NCBI GenBank assembly: GCA_947565425.1
Contig: CANOFW010000014.1
Span: forward strand, 1-64,000
Source: an uncultured Lachnospiraceae bacterium
GTDB lineage: Bacteria > Bacillota > Clostridia > Lachnospirales > Lachnospiraceae
Length of the DNA: 64,000 nt
Reading direction: 5' to 3'
How positions within the stretch are numbered: position 1 is the stretch's first letter; every line of letters starts with the position of its first letter. Positions 1 to 9,417 of the stretch are shown here, piece by piece. Below the pieces are notes generated by a model. That model was not told the DNA's origin and did not search any database. It worked only from the letters and a program-made list of their open reading frames with translations. Made by a program: the position numbers and the translations under genes.

Positions 1-32
1 GATTTATGCGGTGTTGCGGTGGTTGTCTATAA

Positions 33-851
33 ATACTTGCCCCGAATGGAGCCGGCAAATCAACAACCATTGATATTCTATGCACATTGACGAAGTATGA
101 TGACGGCGTTGTGACGATTGCGGGGTATGACTTGAATCGTGATGCAGATAAGATACGAAATAGTATTGGCGTAGTTTTTCAGGATAGTCTAATGGATAAG
201 AAACTGACCGTTAGAGAAAATCTTATGATACGGGCAGGTTTCTATCATAAAACGAAATCGAAAAGGAAATCGGCAGTAGAAGAAGCTGCGAAATATTCCG
301 AAATCGCGGAATTTATTGATCGAGATTACGGTACTTTATCGGGAGGGCAGAGAAGAAGAGTGGATATTGCAAGGGCGCTGTTAAATACGCCGAAGATTCT
401 ATTCCTGGACGAGCCGACTACCGGATTAGATCCGCAAACGAGAAAACACATTTGGGAGACCGTAGAACGTCTGCAAAAAGAAAACAATATGACAATTTTT
501 CTGACAACTCATTATATGGAAGAGGCGGCAAAAGCAGATTATGTGATTGTAATGGATGACGGGCTCATCGTTGCGCAAGGTACGCCATACGAGCTGAAAG
601 AAAAGTATAGTTTCGAGCATATCAGAATCAAAGTTAAAAATAATCAGGACGAAGCGTTGAAGAACTATCTTGACAAGCAAAAAATGGAATGGACAGTTAC
701 GTCCGATTTTATTGATGTGAAAATCAAGTCCACGTTGGATTCACTTTCGCTATTGCAGCCCATAACCGATATGATGGAAAGTTTTGAAGTACTATATGGA
801 ACAATGGATGATGTCTTTCTAAACATTACCGGAAAGGAGCTTAGAGAATGA
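33..851 (+). pseudogene. ABC transporter ATP-binding protein, 5' end missing
   Basis: This is the ATPase of a drug- or peptide-type ABC-2 exporter. The frame shows Walker A (NGAGKST, encoded from base 45), the Q-loop (VVFQDS), signature LSGGQRRR, Walker B (ILFLDEP) and the switch histidine (TTHYMEE). The N-terminal 30-40 residues normally found before Walker A are absent: an in-frame TAA lies at 30-32, eight codons or fewer upstream of the motif, and none of the three frames of bases 1-32 encodes the expected strand before it. No usable start codon precedes Walker A. The stop overlaps the next gene's start (ATGA), so the two formed an operon. A deletion, an insertion border or an assembly join could explain the break. 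The family assignment is secure; the gene is probably inactive as it stands. Confidence 0.8.
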
Positions 852-1708
852 ATCAGATGACGGTACGGGGATTAAAAATTTTTTTCAAAGATAAAGGCGG
901 CGTATTCTTTTCGCTATTAGGTGTTATTATAATTTTTTGCTTATTTATTTTCTTTATAGGTGATTCTATTACGGAAGGCTTAGACTTTCTTGACAACGCA
1001 GAATATGTTATGAATTCCTGGGTTGTTGCCGGAATGTTGGCTTCGTCCGCGATCACTACCAGCATGGGAGCCTATGCGGTTATGGTTTCAGACAAAGAGC
1101 ATAAATGTATCAAAGATTTTTATTCATCGCCCTTAAAAAGAAGTAGTGTAGCCGCTAGCTATATGTGTACGGGATTAATAATTAGTATTGTAATGTCGAT
1201 GGTTACTTTTGTGTTCGGAGAAATATACATTATTGCCAACGGCGGAGAATTAGCAAGTTTAGCCACAATCTTTAAAATTTTTGGTGTGATTTTGCTTTCC
1301 TCTTTTGCCTCAAGTGCAATGGTTTGCTTTATCGTTTCATTTGTAAAAACAAGTAATACATATACCACGATTAGCATTGTGCTTGGCACATTGATTGGCT
1401 TCTTGGTAGGCGCCTATATTTGCATTGGGGATCTTCCAGAAGGTGTTCAATGGGTTATCAAATGCTTCCCCTGTGCCCATGCAGCAGTATTGTTTCGACA
1501 GCTTCTGATGGCGGACCCAATGGCTGCCGGCTTTGCTGATTTACCGGACACTGCATTGACGGAGTTTCAAAGCGCGGTTGGTGTAACCTTTACGTATGGT
1601 GATTGGAAACCAGAAGCGTGGTTTCATATTTTGGTTTTGATAGGAACAGGGATTTTGTTCTATCTGTTATCCATTATTAACATGTCAAGAAAAGCGAAGA
1701 AGTATTAA
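848..1708 (+). CDS. ABC-2 type transporter permease
   Basis: This 286-residue membrane protein is the permease partner of the preceding ATPase. About six hydrophobic segments are visible: one near residues 18-38, a cluster of four from about 60 to 200, and one at 260-280. A soluble loop rich in Asp and Glu precedes the last segment. This is the ABC2_membrane layout of exporters for drugs, lantibiotics or lipids. Its ATG overlaps the ATPase stop by 4 bases, implying translational coupling. Because the ATPase start is lost, expression and function in this strain are doubtful. The substrate cannot be told from sequence. Confidence 0.82.
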   Translation: MNQMTVRGLKIFFKDKGGVFFSLLGVIIIFCLFIFFIGDSITEGLDFLDNAEYVMNSWVVAGMLASSAITTSMGAYAVMVSDKEHKCIKDFYSSPLKRSSVAASYMCTGLIISIVMSMVTFVFGEIYIIANGGELASLATIFKIFGVILLSSFASSAMVCFIVSFVKTSNTYTTISIVLGTLIGFLVGAYICIGDLPEGVQWVIKCFPCAHAAVLFRQLLMADPMAAGFADLPDTALTEFQSAVGVTFTYGDWKPEAWFHILVLIGTGILFYLLSIINMSRKAKKY

Positions 1709-1787
1709 TGTATGTTAGTGCGACAATCTCTAAGATGCTATTTTGGTTGCTTTCATCATAATAGCATCTTATTTTTTGGAGGTTAAA

Positions 1788-2507
1788 ATGTTTACATGGC
1801 CCAAATTAGTGAAAAAGCCAAGAGCAAAAAATGTTTTAATTTTAGCTCCACATATAGATGATGAAATTATAGGGTGTGGCGGAGTTATCTGCAAACATGT
1901 GCAAAATGGCGATAGGGTAATTGTAGTGTATTTTACTTGTGGAGATAAGGGGAATAAAGAGTTTTCCAGAGATGAAAATTTAGCAAAGATAAGAAGGGCA
2001 GAAGCGGAAATTTCAAATAACATATTAGGCGTCAAGCAAGCGTATTTTTTTGATTTTGAAGATGGCACCAAGGAAGATTGGTCTTGTGTAAAAGATGAAA
2101 TGAAGGAAATATATTTGAAGGTATGTCCTGATTTGGTGTATCTTCCTCCTTATTATGATTTGCATTTAGATCACAGGAAAACAAATTGGTTATTTCAGGA
2201 GGCAACCGAGTCTATCGATGTATGTGATTTGTGTGTATATGAGGTGTGGACGCCTATAAATCCCAATATAATTATCAACATCACGGAGGAAATGGAACAA
2301 AAAATCAGAGCGATTCGTGCATGCCAAACCCAGGTTGACAGCGTGGATTACGAGGCATTTATAAAAAATTTGAATGCTTATAGAAGTTCTTTTGCACTGT
2401 CTTCTTTCGTAAAATACGCCGAGTGTTTTTATATGCTCTCCGCAAAAGAATATTTCTCGAAATTCACGAAAAGGGAGTTTGATTGGCATAGCGCCAATAG
2501 AAAGTAG
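1788..2507 (+). CDS. PIG-L family deacetylase
   Basis: This 239-residue protein has the PIG-L/LmbE fold signature: the metal-binding HIDDE motif near residue 23, followed by GCGG, and a second HLDH motif at about residue 128. The family uses Zn to remove N-acetyl groups from GlcNAc-type sugars or related small molecules. The start at 1788 is chosen because TTGGAGG lies 7 bases upstream; a longer frame from 1743 lacks a ribosome site. The gene is strongly A+T rich compared with genes to the right, which suggests acquisition. It sits 16 bases before a GNAT-containing protein, so the pair may deacetylate and then re-acylate a sugar or lipid. The substrate is unknown. Confidence 0.85.
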   Translation: MFTWPKLVKKPRAKNVLILAPHIDDEIIGCGGVICKHVQNGDRVIVVYFTCGDKGNKEFSRDENLAKIRRAEAEISNNILGVKQAYFFDFEDGTKEDWSCVKDEMKEIYLKVCPDLVYLPPYYDLHLDHRKTNWLFQEATESIDVCDLCVYEVWTPINPNIIINITEEMEQKIRAIRACQTQVDSVDYEAFIKNLNAYRSSFALSSFVKYAECFYMLSAKEYFSKFTKREFDWHSANRK

Positions 2508-2523
2508 ATATGGAGGAAAGGAT

Positions 2524-4113
2524 ATGTCAAAGATCACATATGAATTTTATAGTGAAAAAGATGCAGCTCCTGTTGCAGAATTAATGAGAAAGAATAAATT
2601 TTGGATTGGCAAATTTGACGATAATCTTACAGGTGAAAAATTCATTGATTATCAGCGTAAAAAAGGTATTATTTTTGGCATTGTTGGCAGAAAGAACGAT
2701 AAAGTTGTAAGTTATGTGGCTGTATATAAAACCGGCGGACAGAAAGTTGCCAACAAAAACCAGGCGTTTATTTGTGCTCTGATTATTGACCAGAAATATC
2801 GAATGTCCGTATTTTCAATTACCGATATGTTTAGTTTATTGATAAAAGAATTAGTCCATCTAAAGTATAACGATCTCATTTGTGAAGTTGCAAAAGAGAA
2901 TACCCCCTCTTTCTACATGATGCGAAAGTGTGGGTTTGTGATTATTGATGAAGAGCCTACACTATATGGAGATTATGTGTTACATAACTATTTGCCAGGC
3001 GTCATAAAGTTAGCGGATAAAATCGAATACGCCGAAAGCGACGCCTTGCCTAAGATAATGCAAAAATTGGATAAAAAGAATTTGTATCGTGCAGAGGAAA
3101 TCCTTGACGATAGATTTATCAGTATTGATTGTAAGGCAAAGAAAGAGGAATATGTACTGTATATTGATACATTGAGTGGAAACATCGCAGGGATAGATGT
3201 GCGTGATGCTAAGTTTAAAATCTGGCCTTGTAATAAAAATCTTGATACATATGCTTTTGATAATTATGATACGCTTCCCAAAATCGTTACCGTAGAATTT
3301 CTTAGACAGGAAGAAGTAGTCGATACGCGAAGATTTGAAATTGAGCATTTCGAGGTACAAATTCCAGATATGGTTGATAAAATTTCCTTTCAAGTGGAAG
3401 GAGATGTCGATAAATATACATTTTTTATCAATGAAATGCAAGAACAAGGGCGATATAAATTTGAATCCAAATATAAAAATCTGAACGGTTTTCTATTTGA
3501 AGAAAAATCCGCTTTTTTATCTTGTACGGCAAACAGAGAACACGATTCTTTGTTTAAGGAAATGTGGCCGCACATCTGCGCGCCATATATTGAAGGGATA
3601 TTTGTACCAAATTATGAGAAAAATATTTCCGTTGAAGCCGTCGGCGAGAACAAAATTGTAGTCGTCGAGCAAAATGAAGATTTTATCTTAACAAGAGATT
3701 ATAAATCGTATAGCGACAAGATTGAAATCCGTACGAAAGTGAAAATGCTTACGAAAAAGCAGGTGCAGCCAATGTTTCAATTCGCACTGTATGATTTAAG
3801 CTACAATATGGACATTTTATTGCATGACAAATCTGTTGTAAACAGAACGTATGATCCAGAAGACGGACATTGCGTTACCGAAGAAATGATTTTTTTGGAT
3901 TTCTTAAAACACGATTACTCTGAAAAATGCTTCAAGCAAATAGACATTTCTTTTGATTCATTGCCTGCGACAATCTTTCGCATTAAAACCACGAAATTAG
4001 CGAAATGTTTTTGCCAGTTGAATTATTTGGGAATCGAGTACAATCGTAACGTTTACAAAGGGAAAAAGGAGTTTGATTTTGGCACGGTTACCATTGAAAG
4101 AATAGATAGATAA
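2524..4113 (+). CDS. GNAT acetyltransferase with long C-terminal beta-rich region
   Basis: The protein has 530 residues. The first 150 or so look like a GNAT acyltransferase: an N-terminal strand with YSEKDAAPVAELM, a central FICALIIDQKYR segment in the acetyl-CoA-binding strand position, and the NTPSFYMMRKCGF motif typical of the last GNAT helix and strand. The remaining 380 residues are predicted beta-rich, with no motif I recognise and no signal peptide or membrane segment. The start at 2524 has GGAGGAAAGG upstream. It follows the PIG-L gene closely, so the two are probably co-transcribed and act on the same product. Base composition is A+T rich as in its neighbour. The acyl acceptor is unknown. 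Confidence 0.65.
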   Translation: MSKITYEFYSEKDAAPVAELMRKNKFWIGKFDDNLTGEKFIDYQRKKGIIFGIVGRKNDKVVSYVAVYKTGGQKVANKNQAFICALIIDQKYRMSVFSITDMFSLLIKELVHLKYNDLICEVAKENTPSFYMMRKCGFVIIDEEPTLYGDYVLHNYLPGVIKLADKIEYAESDALPKIMQKLDKKNLYRAEEILDDRFISIDCKAKKEEYVLYIDTLSGNIAGIDVRDAKFKIWPCNKNLDTYAFDNYDTLPKIVTVEFLRQEEVVDTRRFEIEHFEVQIPDMVDKISFQVEGDVDKYTFFINEMQEQGRYKFESKYKNLNGFLFEEKSAFLSCTANREHDSLFKEMWPHICAPYIEGIFVPNYEKNISVEAVGENKIVVVEQNEDFILTRDYKSYSDKIEIRTKVKMLTKKQVQPMFQFALYDLSYNMDILLHDKSVVNRTYDPEDGHCVTEEMIFLDFLKHDYSEKCFKQIDISFDSLPATIFRIKTTKLAKCFCQLNYLGIEYNRNVYKGKKEFDFGTVTIERIDR

Positions 4114-4132
4114 AACGAGAGGTTGAGCGAAA

Positions 4133-4813
4133 ATGACATATGATTGTTTAATTATTGATGATGAAAAGCTGCTTGCAGACAGTACGGCGGAATATTTTAA
4201 TCTGTTTGGTGTTAAAACTGCGCTTGCATACAGTGTTGCAGATTGCAGAGATTTTTTCAAAGAAAACACGGCGGAGCTGCTTTTGCTGGATATCAACCTT
4301 GGCGACGGCAGCGGCTTTGAACTCTGCAAAGAACTGCGGGAGACGACAGAGATTCCGATTCTGTTTATCTCAGCACGCACGAGCGATGACGATCAGATCA
4401 TCGCTCTAAGCATCGGCGGGGACGATTATATCCAAAAGCCATATTCCCTCAGTGTTTTACTGGCAAAAGTCAAAGTGGTGCTCAAACGATATGGAAGCAA
4501 AGAATTGTCAAAGTACTCAGATGGGCGTTTATCGGTAGATTTTAATGCGCGGCAGGTTCTCGTTGACGGAGTTTGTGTAAAGCTGACGTCGCTGGAATTT
4601 AAGCTGCTTGCTTATCTGATCCAAAATGAGGGACGTGTGATTTCAAAGCAGGAGCTTTTTGCAAAGGTGTGGGCAGATAAATTTACCGGGGATGGCACAT
4701 TGAATGTACATATCCGCAAAATACGCGAGGCAATTGAAGAGGAACCGGGCAATCCGGGGTACATCGTTACTGTTTGGGGCGACGGCTATAAGTTTATAGG
4801 GAGGAATCAATGA
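4133..4813 (+). CDS. OmpR-family response regulator
   Basis: This 226-residue DNA-binding response regulator has an N-terminal receiver domain (acidic pair in LIIDDEK, phospho-acceptor Asp in LLLDINLGDG near residue 53, conserved Lys in IQKPYSL) and a C-terminal winged helix of the OmpR/PhoB type ending VWGDGYKF. Its stop overlaps the start of the histidine kinase by 4 bases, giving a classic operon pair. The following ABC transporter genes are the likely regulated target, as in VncRS- or Bce-type peptide-sensing modules. The start has GAGG about 9 bases upstream. Confidence 0.93.
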   Translation: MTYDCLIIDDEKLLADSTAEYFNLFGVKTALAYSVADCRDFFKENTAELLLLDINLGDGSGFELCKELRETTEIPILFISARTSDDDQIIALSIGGDDYIQKPYSLSVLLAKVKVVLKRYGSKELSKYSDGRLSVDFNARQVLVDGVCVKLTSLEFKLLAYLIQNEGRVISKQELFAKVWADKFTGDGTLNVHIRKIREAIEEEPGNPGYIVTVWGDGYKFIGRNQ

Positions 4814-6075
4814 AAAACCGTATTTTTATCGGCGGCCTTCTGCTTCTTTTTTTGTTGGAGCTTCTTGTTCTCACATTATCTGTGTTTCCCAGGGAGGAAA
4901 AATTACTAGATACAGTGGCAGTCAATGAAGTTGTAAAAACGGTGCAAAGGGATTGGGATTCTTTAGAAAAACATCATAACCCCACGTCACTGGAATATGT
5001 TGTGATTGGCTCAGATGGAGCAGTTCGCTATCGAACGAGAGCTGGACTGAGCGAGAGCATAAACGCTGCAATCGGCCATAAGGATACCATTCTTGATATT
5101 GTAGTGGACGGCGCAATTGCTGGCAAGGTTATCATATACAATAACGATGCGCTGATTTTTCAATCCGAGAGTCAGCGCATCGTTGTTATTATCATAGCGG
5201 CAATGATTTTACAATGTTGTATTTGCGCTGCATATTTTTTCTATATATACCGCACGGTTATTAAGCCATTTCGTAAGCTGGAAGGGTTCGCTTTGCGTAT
5301 TGCAGGCGGCAATCTGGACATTCCACTGGAAATGGACCGGCAAAATTTATTCGGGGCATTTACGGAGAGCTTTGATATCATGCGTTTGGAATTAAATAAG
5401 GCAAGAATTGCCGAAGCGAGGGCGAACGAGAGCAAAAAAGAGCTGGTGGCAAAGCTGTCGCACGATATCAAAACGCCGGTTGCAAGTATCAAGGCGGCTT
5501 CCGAAGTAGGCGCAGCGTTGTCACCGGATGAAAAAAGCAGGGCCAATTATGAGCAGATTATCCGCAAAGCAGATCAGAACAACACGCTGGTTACAAATCT
5601 GTTTTCTGCCACGCTGGAGGAGCTTCAGGAGCTCTCAGTAGCGCCTTCAGAGCTGGAAAGCAAGGAACTGTGGGCATTACTGGAAAATGCCGATTATCTG
5701 CACCGTGCAAAAATACCACCTATTCCTGACTGTGTGTTGTTTGCAGACAAACTTCGGTTGCAGCAGGTATTTGATAATATTTTTGCTAATTCCTATAAAT
5801 ATGCCGATACCGCAATCAATGTAGCCGTCTATCTGGAGGAGAACTATCTTGTTATCTGTATAGAGGATTCTGGCGGTGGTATCAGAGAATCGGAGCTGCC
5901 GCTTTTGAAAGAGAAATTTAAACGCGGCAGCAATACAAAGGATATAGAAGGTGCGGGTTTGGGGCTGTATATCGCCGATCACTGCATGAAAAGAATGGAG
6001 GGGCGTCTTGAGATTGAAAATGGCACAAAGGGACTGAGAGCAACGGTTGGGGTTGCACTTTGTCGTATCATTTAA
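4810..6075 (+). CDS. Sensor histidine kinase
   Basis: This 421-residue membrane kinase has a transmembrane helix at residues 7-25, an extracellular segment of about 90 residues, a second helix near 118-142, and a HAMP-like linker. The H-box KLSHDIKTPVAS carries the phospho-acceptor His, and the HATPase domain shows N-box (NIFANSYKYAD), G1 (EDSGGGI) and G2 (GAGLGLYIADH). The real extracellular domain separates it from short-loop BceS kinases and puts it closer to VncS-type sensors. It phosphorylates the regulator encoded just upstream. The ligand is unknown; the flanking ABC genes suggest an antimicrobial peptide or envelope stress. Confidence 0.92.
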   Translation: MKNRIFIGGLLLLFLLELLVLTLSVFPREEKLLDTVAVNEVVKTVQRDWDSLEKHHNPTSLEYVVIGSDGAVRYRTRAGLSESINAAIGHKDTILDIVVDGAIAGKVIIYNNDALIFQSESQRIVVIIIAAMILQCCICAAYFFYIYRTVIKPFRKLEGFALRIAGGNLDIPLEMDRQNLFGAFTESFDIMRLELNKARIAEARANESKKELVAKLSHDIKTPVASIKAASEVGAALSPDEKSRANYEQIIRKADQNNTLVTNLFSATLEELQELSVAPSELESKELWALLENADYLHRAKIPPIPDCVLFADKLRLQQVFDNIFANSYKYADTAINVAVYLEENYLVICIEDSGGGIRESELPLLKEKFKRGSNTKDIEGAGLGLYIADHCMKRMEGRLEIENGTKGLRATVGVALCRII

Positions 6076-6153
6076 GGGATATTTAAGGATTGTATAAGGA
6101 CAGTTAAGAATTGGAAACGTACAATAGAACGTGTGAGAAGGAGGGCGTTTCGT

Positions 6154-6912
6154 ATGAAAGAAACTTTATTAAAGACCGAAAAATTAAGCAAGTCCTTTTC
6201 AAACGGCGGCGCGATGCAGCACGTTCTGAAAAATATTGACTTACAATTGTACAAAGGCGATTTCACTGTTATTATGGGGGCAAGCGGCGCGGGAAAATCC
6301 ACGCTTTTATATGCCTTGTCAGGAATGGACACGCCTACGCTTGGCAAGATTACTTTCGCCGATCAGGTTATTTCCGGGTTGTCCCAGGATGGGCTTGCCG
6401 TGTTCCGGCGCGACCACTGCGGATTCGTGTTCCAACAGATTTATTTGATTGACGGGATGAGCGTGATGGATAATGTGCTTTCCGCCGGGCTCCTGGTGAA
6501 CAAGGATAAAAAGGCGCTTGTGGCTAAGGCGAAACAATTATTCAAGGCGGTTGATATTTCTGAAGAAACGCAAAAGAAATTTCCGACGCAGATATCAGGC
6601 GGCGAGGCGCAGCGAGTGGGAATTGTGCGAGCGCTTATCAATTCTCCGGAAATACTCTTTGCCGATGAACCGACAGGCGCCTTGAACTCGAAAACCGGTC
6701 TTGACGTGTTAGATACGCTTACAAGATTTAACGAACAAGGGCAAAGTGTTGTCATGGTAACCCACGATATGCGTTCTGCGCGTCGCGGCAATCGTATTCT
6801 CTACTTAGAGGACGGCGTTATATTAGGTGAATGCGATTTAGGCAGATATTCCCCCGGCGATGCGCAAAGGCACGAGAAACTTTCTGCATTCCTCAATGAC
6901 AGGGGGTGGTAA
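6154..6912 (+). CDS. ABC transporter ATP-binding protein, MacB/LolD type
   Basis: This is the ATPase of an FtsX-class ABC transporter, the kind used for antimicrobial peptide resistance or lipoprotein and cell-wall processes. Visible motifs are Walker A (GASGAGKST), Q-loop (FVFQQIYL), signature (ISGGEAQRV), Walker B (ILFADEP) and the H-loop (MVTHDMR). The start at 6154 is preferred over an upstream ATG at 6133 because AAGGAGGG lies 8 bases before it. The stop is one base from the permease start. It sits 78 bases downstream of the histidine kinase, so the four genes form one functional cluster. Confidence 0.92.
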   Translation: MKETLLKTEKLSKSFSNGGAMQHVLKNIDLQLYKGDFTVIMGASGAGKSTLLYALSGMDTPTLGKITFADQVISGLSQDGLAVFRRDHCGFVFQQIYLIDGMSVMDNVLSAGLLVNKDKKALVAKAKQLFKAVDISEETQKKFPTQISGGEAQRVGIVRALINSPEILFADEPTGALNSKTGLDVLDTLTRFNEQGQSVVMVTHDMRSARRGNRILYLEDGVILGECDLGRYSPGDAQRHEKLSAFLNDRGW

Positions 6913-6913
6913 C

Positions 6914-9256
6914 ATGGGAAAAAGCTTTCTGATTGTCCGTTCCAATATCCGAAAATCAAAAGGCCAGACGGCTGCAATTATCATTTTGATCCTGCTTGCT
7001 GCATTCATGTTTAATCTTTGGCTAATGCTTTCTATGGATTACAAATCGAACTTTGACAGATACCATGACAAACTTAACGCCGAGCATGTTACATTAGCCC
7101 TGGATAGCAATACAGACGAATTCCAGACGTCTCTGTCGCATACGCTTGAAAGCGACAGCCGAATCGCGCAATACCGTTTGAATAACTGTATGCACATGGC
7201 CGGTAGGTTTCCGTATAACGGCGGTGAGATAAGCAGTTGGTTTGTTTTTATGGATAAGCAGACGGCTTTCACGCGCTCTATCGGCAAGATTGAAGTTGTA
7301 GAAGAAGGAAATTTGACAAGCGGCGTGTATCTGCCTCTGCTCTATAAAACGGACGATATCGACATAGGCAAACCAATCGACATTTTCATCGGTCGCCAGA
7401 AAGAGACGTATACGGTGTGCGGTTTCTTTAACAGCATTATGATGGGTTCGCATAATTGTACATTGATAGAAATCGTACTTACGGAAGATAAGTATACAGG
7501 GCTTGCCAGCAGCGGATATGCTTCGCCGGCAACGCTGTGTTCCATACGCTTGAAAGACATATCGGAGAATCTCAGCTATGAAGCTTTGCTGAAAAGTATG
7601 GTTTCACAACAACAGCCTAATATTAACATGGTAAGCAATTGCTACGATACCGTTTCTCAATCCCGCTATATTTCGCAGATGATTTGTTCGGGAATCGTGA
7701 GTGCGATGGCGTTTTTTGTACTGCTGATTTCGCTTGTCGTGATCGTATCGAATATCATCAATTATATACAAGTTAATATGAAATATCTCGGCGCGCTGAA
7801 AGCCGCAGGCTATACGTCAAGACAATTGATCTGCTCCTTATTATGGCAGTTTTTAAGTCTGAGTGTTCTGGCGGCGATCATTGGTATAGGACTTTCCTAC
7901 CTTCTGTTTCCAGCAGTCAACGCCATGATGATTTCACAGACGGGTATACCATACACTATGCATTTTTTACCACTGCCATTTGTAATGTCGCTTGTAGTAT
8001 TGGGCGGGACGGTTGCCTGTTCTGTATGGTTTGCATCGCGCAGAATCAAAAAGATCGAGCCCATTGTGGCGCTCCGTTGCGGAATTGAGACGCATAATTT
8101 CAAACGCAACCTGGTTCCGCTTGCGCACACAAAAGTGCCCTTGCCCTTTGCCCTCGCACTCAAAACTACGCTTTCCGGGGTAAAGCACAATATAACGATT
8201 TCAGTGACAATGCTTGTACTTTCGCTTGTAGTTGTATTTTCCGGTCTAATGAAAGAGAACGTAATTGAAGATATGACGCCCTTTTTGCATATCGTCGTAG
8301 GAGAAACTGCGGATAGCTGCATCAGAGTACAGGCCGAAACGGAGAATGATTTTTTACGGGAAATAAATACAGACAGCCGCGTGGAAAAGAGTTATCTCTA
8401 TACATTTTTTAATGTATCGCATGTGGGCGGCGCGGAGCTTATGGCGGCGGTTTGCGATGATTTTACAAAGATCAATAATCAGAGTATTGCAATTAAAGGA
8501 CGGCTGCCCAAGTATGACAATGAAATTGCGCTTGCCGCCAAATATGCAAAAGAAAACGGGTTCAAGGTTGGAGATGAAATAGAAATAACGGCAAACGGAA
8601 ACCAGGAAAAGTATCTGATTTGCGGCTTTACGCAAATCAGCAACAATCTTGGCAGAGACTGTTCACTTACGCGGGCGGGTTATGAAAAATTAGGAATGCT
8701 CACAAATACAAGCTATTATATCAATCTTGCGGATGGAACTGATATAGATGCGTTTCATCAGAAAATGAAAAAGAAATTTGCCGGCGGTATAGAAGACACG
8801 ATAAATATTCTGACAACCATAGAAGGCATGGCGGGCGTATATGTCTCGCTTATGACAATGATTGTGATCGCCATACTTGCGCTCTCTGCAATTATTATCG
8901 CTTTTGTATTGTATTTGCTTGTGCGTACCATGCTTAACAATAAAATCCGTGAGTATGGAATTATGAAAGCGCTTGGATTTACAACAGGTCAGCTTATCCT
9001 GCAAACTGCGCTCTCGTTTATGCCGACGACGATTCTTTCTACGATTGCCGGGTTGATTCTATGCAGCTTTATTATCAATCCATTGACCGCCTTTTTTTTG
9101 AATGGGATCGGAATTGTGAAATGTACGTTCGCAGTTCCCATTGGATTTATTGCCATTAGCGGTATCGGGCTTGTGCTGTTTGCATTTGCGACGGTTTGTC
9201 TGCTCTCTTTGAGAATAAAGAAAATTACGCCCAGAGCCTTGCTTTCTGGAGAATAA
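6914..9256 (+). CDS. FtsX-like ABC transporter permease
   Basis: This 780-residue permease carries two FtsX-type units. There is a transmembrane helix at about 17-37, a periplasm-facing globular region to about 250, three helices (about 260-385), a second helix and globular unit (about 425-640), and three C-terminal helices. The two repeated segments reading KYLGALKAAGYTSRQL and EYGIMKALGFTTGQL are the hallmark of duplicated FtsX domains in 8- to 10-helix permeases. It pairs with the ATPase just upstream. The start at 6914 is supported by AGGGGGTGG; the frame is open further upstream but overlaps the ATPase. Likely role: expelling or detaching membrane-active peptides, or antigen-type Vex transport. 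Confidence 0.88.
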   Translation: MGKSFLIVRSNIRKSKGQTAAIIILILLAAFMFNLWLMLSMDYKSNFDRYHDKLNAEHVTLALDSNTDEFQTSLSHTLESDSRIAQYRLNNCMHMAGRFPYNGGEISSWFVFMDKQTAFTRSIGKIEVVEEGNLTSGVYLPLLYKTDDIDIGKPIDIFIGRQKETYTVCGFFNSIMMGSHNCTLIEIVLTEDKYTGLASSGYASPATLCSIRLKDISENLSYEALLKSMVSQQQPNINMVSNCYDTVSQSRYISQMICSGIVSAMAFFVLLISLVVIVSNIINYIQVNMKYLGALKAAGYTSRQLICSLLWQFLSLSVLAAIIGIGLSYLLFPAVNAMMISQTGIPYTMHFLPLPFVMSLVVLGGTVACSVWFASRRIKKIEPIVALRCGIETHNFKRNLVPLAHTKVPLPFALALKTTLSGVKHNITISVTMLVLSLVVVFSGLMKENVIEDMTPFLHIVVGETADSCIRVQAETENDFLREINTDSRVEKSYLYTFFNVSHVGGAELMAAVCDDFTKINNQSIAIKGRLPKYDNEIALAAKYAKENGFKVGDEIEITANGNQEKYLICGFTQISNNLGRDCSLTRAGYEKLGMLTNTSYYINLADGTDIDAFHQKMKKKFAGGIEDTINILTTIEGMAGVYVSLMTMIVIAILALSAIIIAFVLYLLVRTMLNNKIREYGIMKALGFTTGQLILQTALSFMPTTILSTIAGLILCSFIINPLTAFFLNGIGIVKCTFAVPIGFIAISGIGLVLFAFATVCLLSLRIKKITPRALLSGE

Positions 9257-9417
9257 AAAGAGTGAGGCATTGTCTTACATTTGAGTCCCTGCCTTGTATA
9301 AATGCCATTCGTTCCCTCTTAATGGTGATTTCGTTCCACTTGGGAAAAGAAATATCATAATTTGCCGATAAAATAAATGACGGATTTACAGAGGCAGAAA
9401 ATACAAGGTGGGGAAAT

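Noticed and set aside
6072..6153. Terminator or promoter between the histidine kinase and the ABC ATPase
   Set aside because: Only a short direct repetition (TTAAGGATATTTAAGGAT-like) is present, with no clear hairpin or -35/-10 pair.
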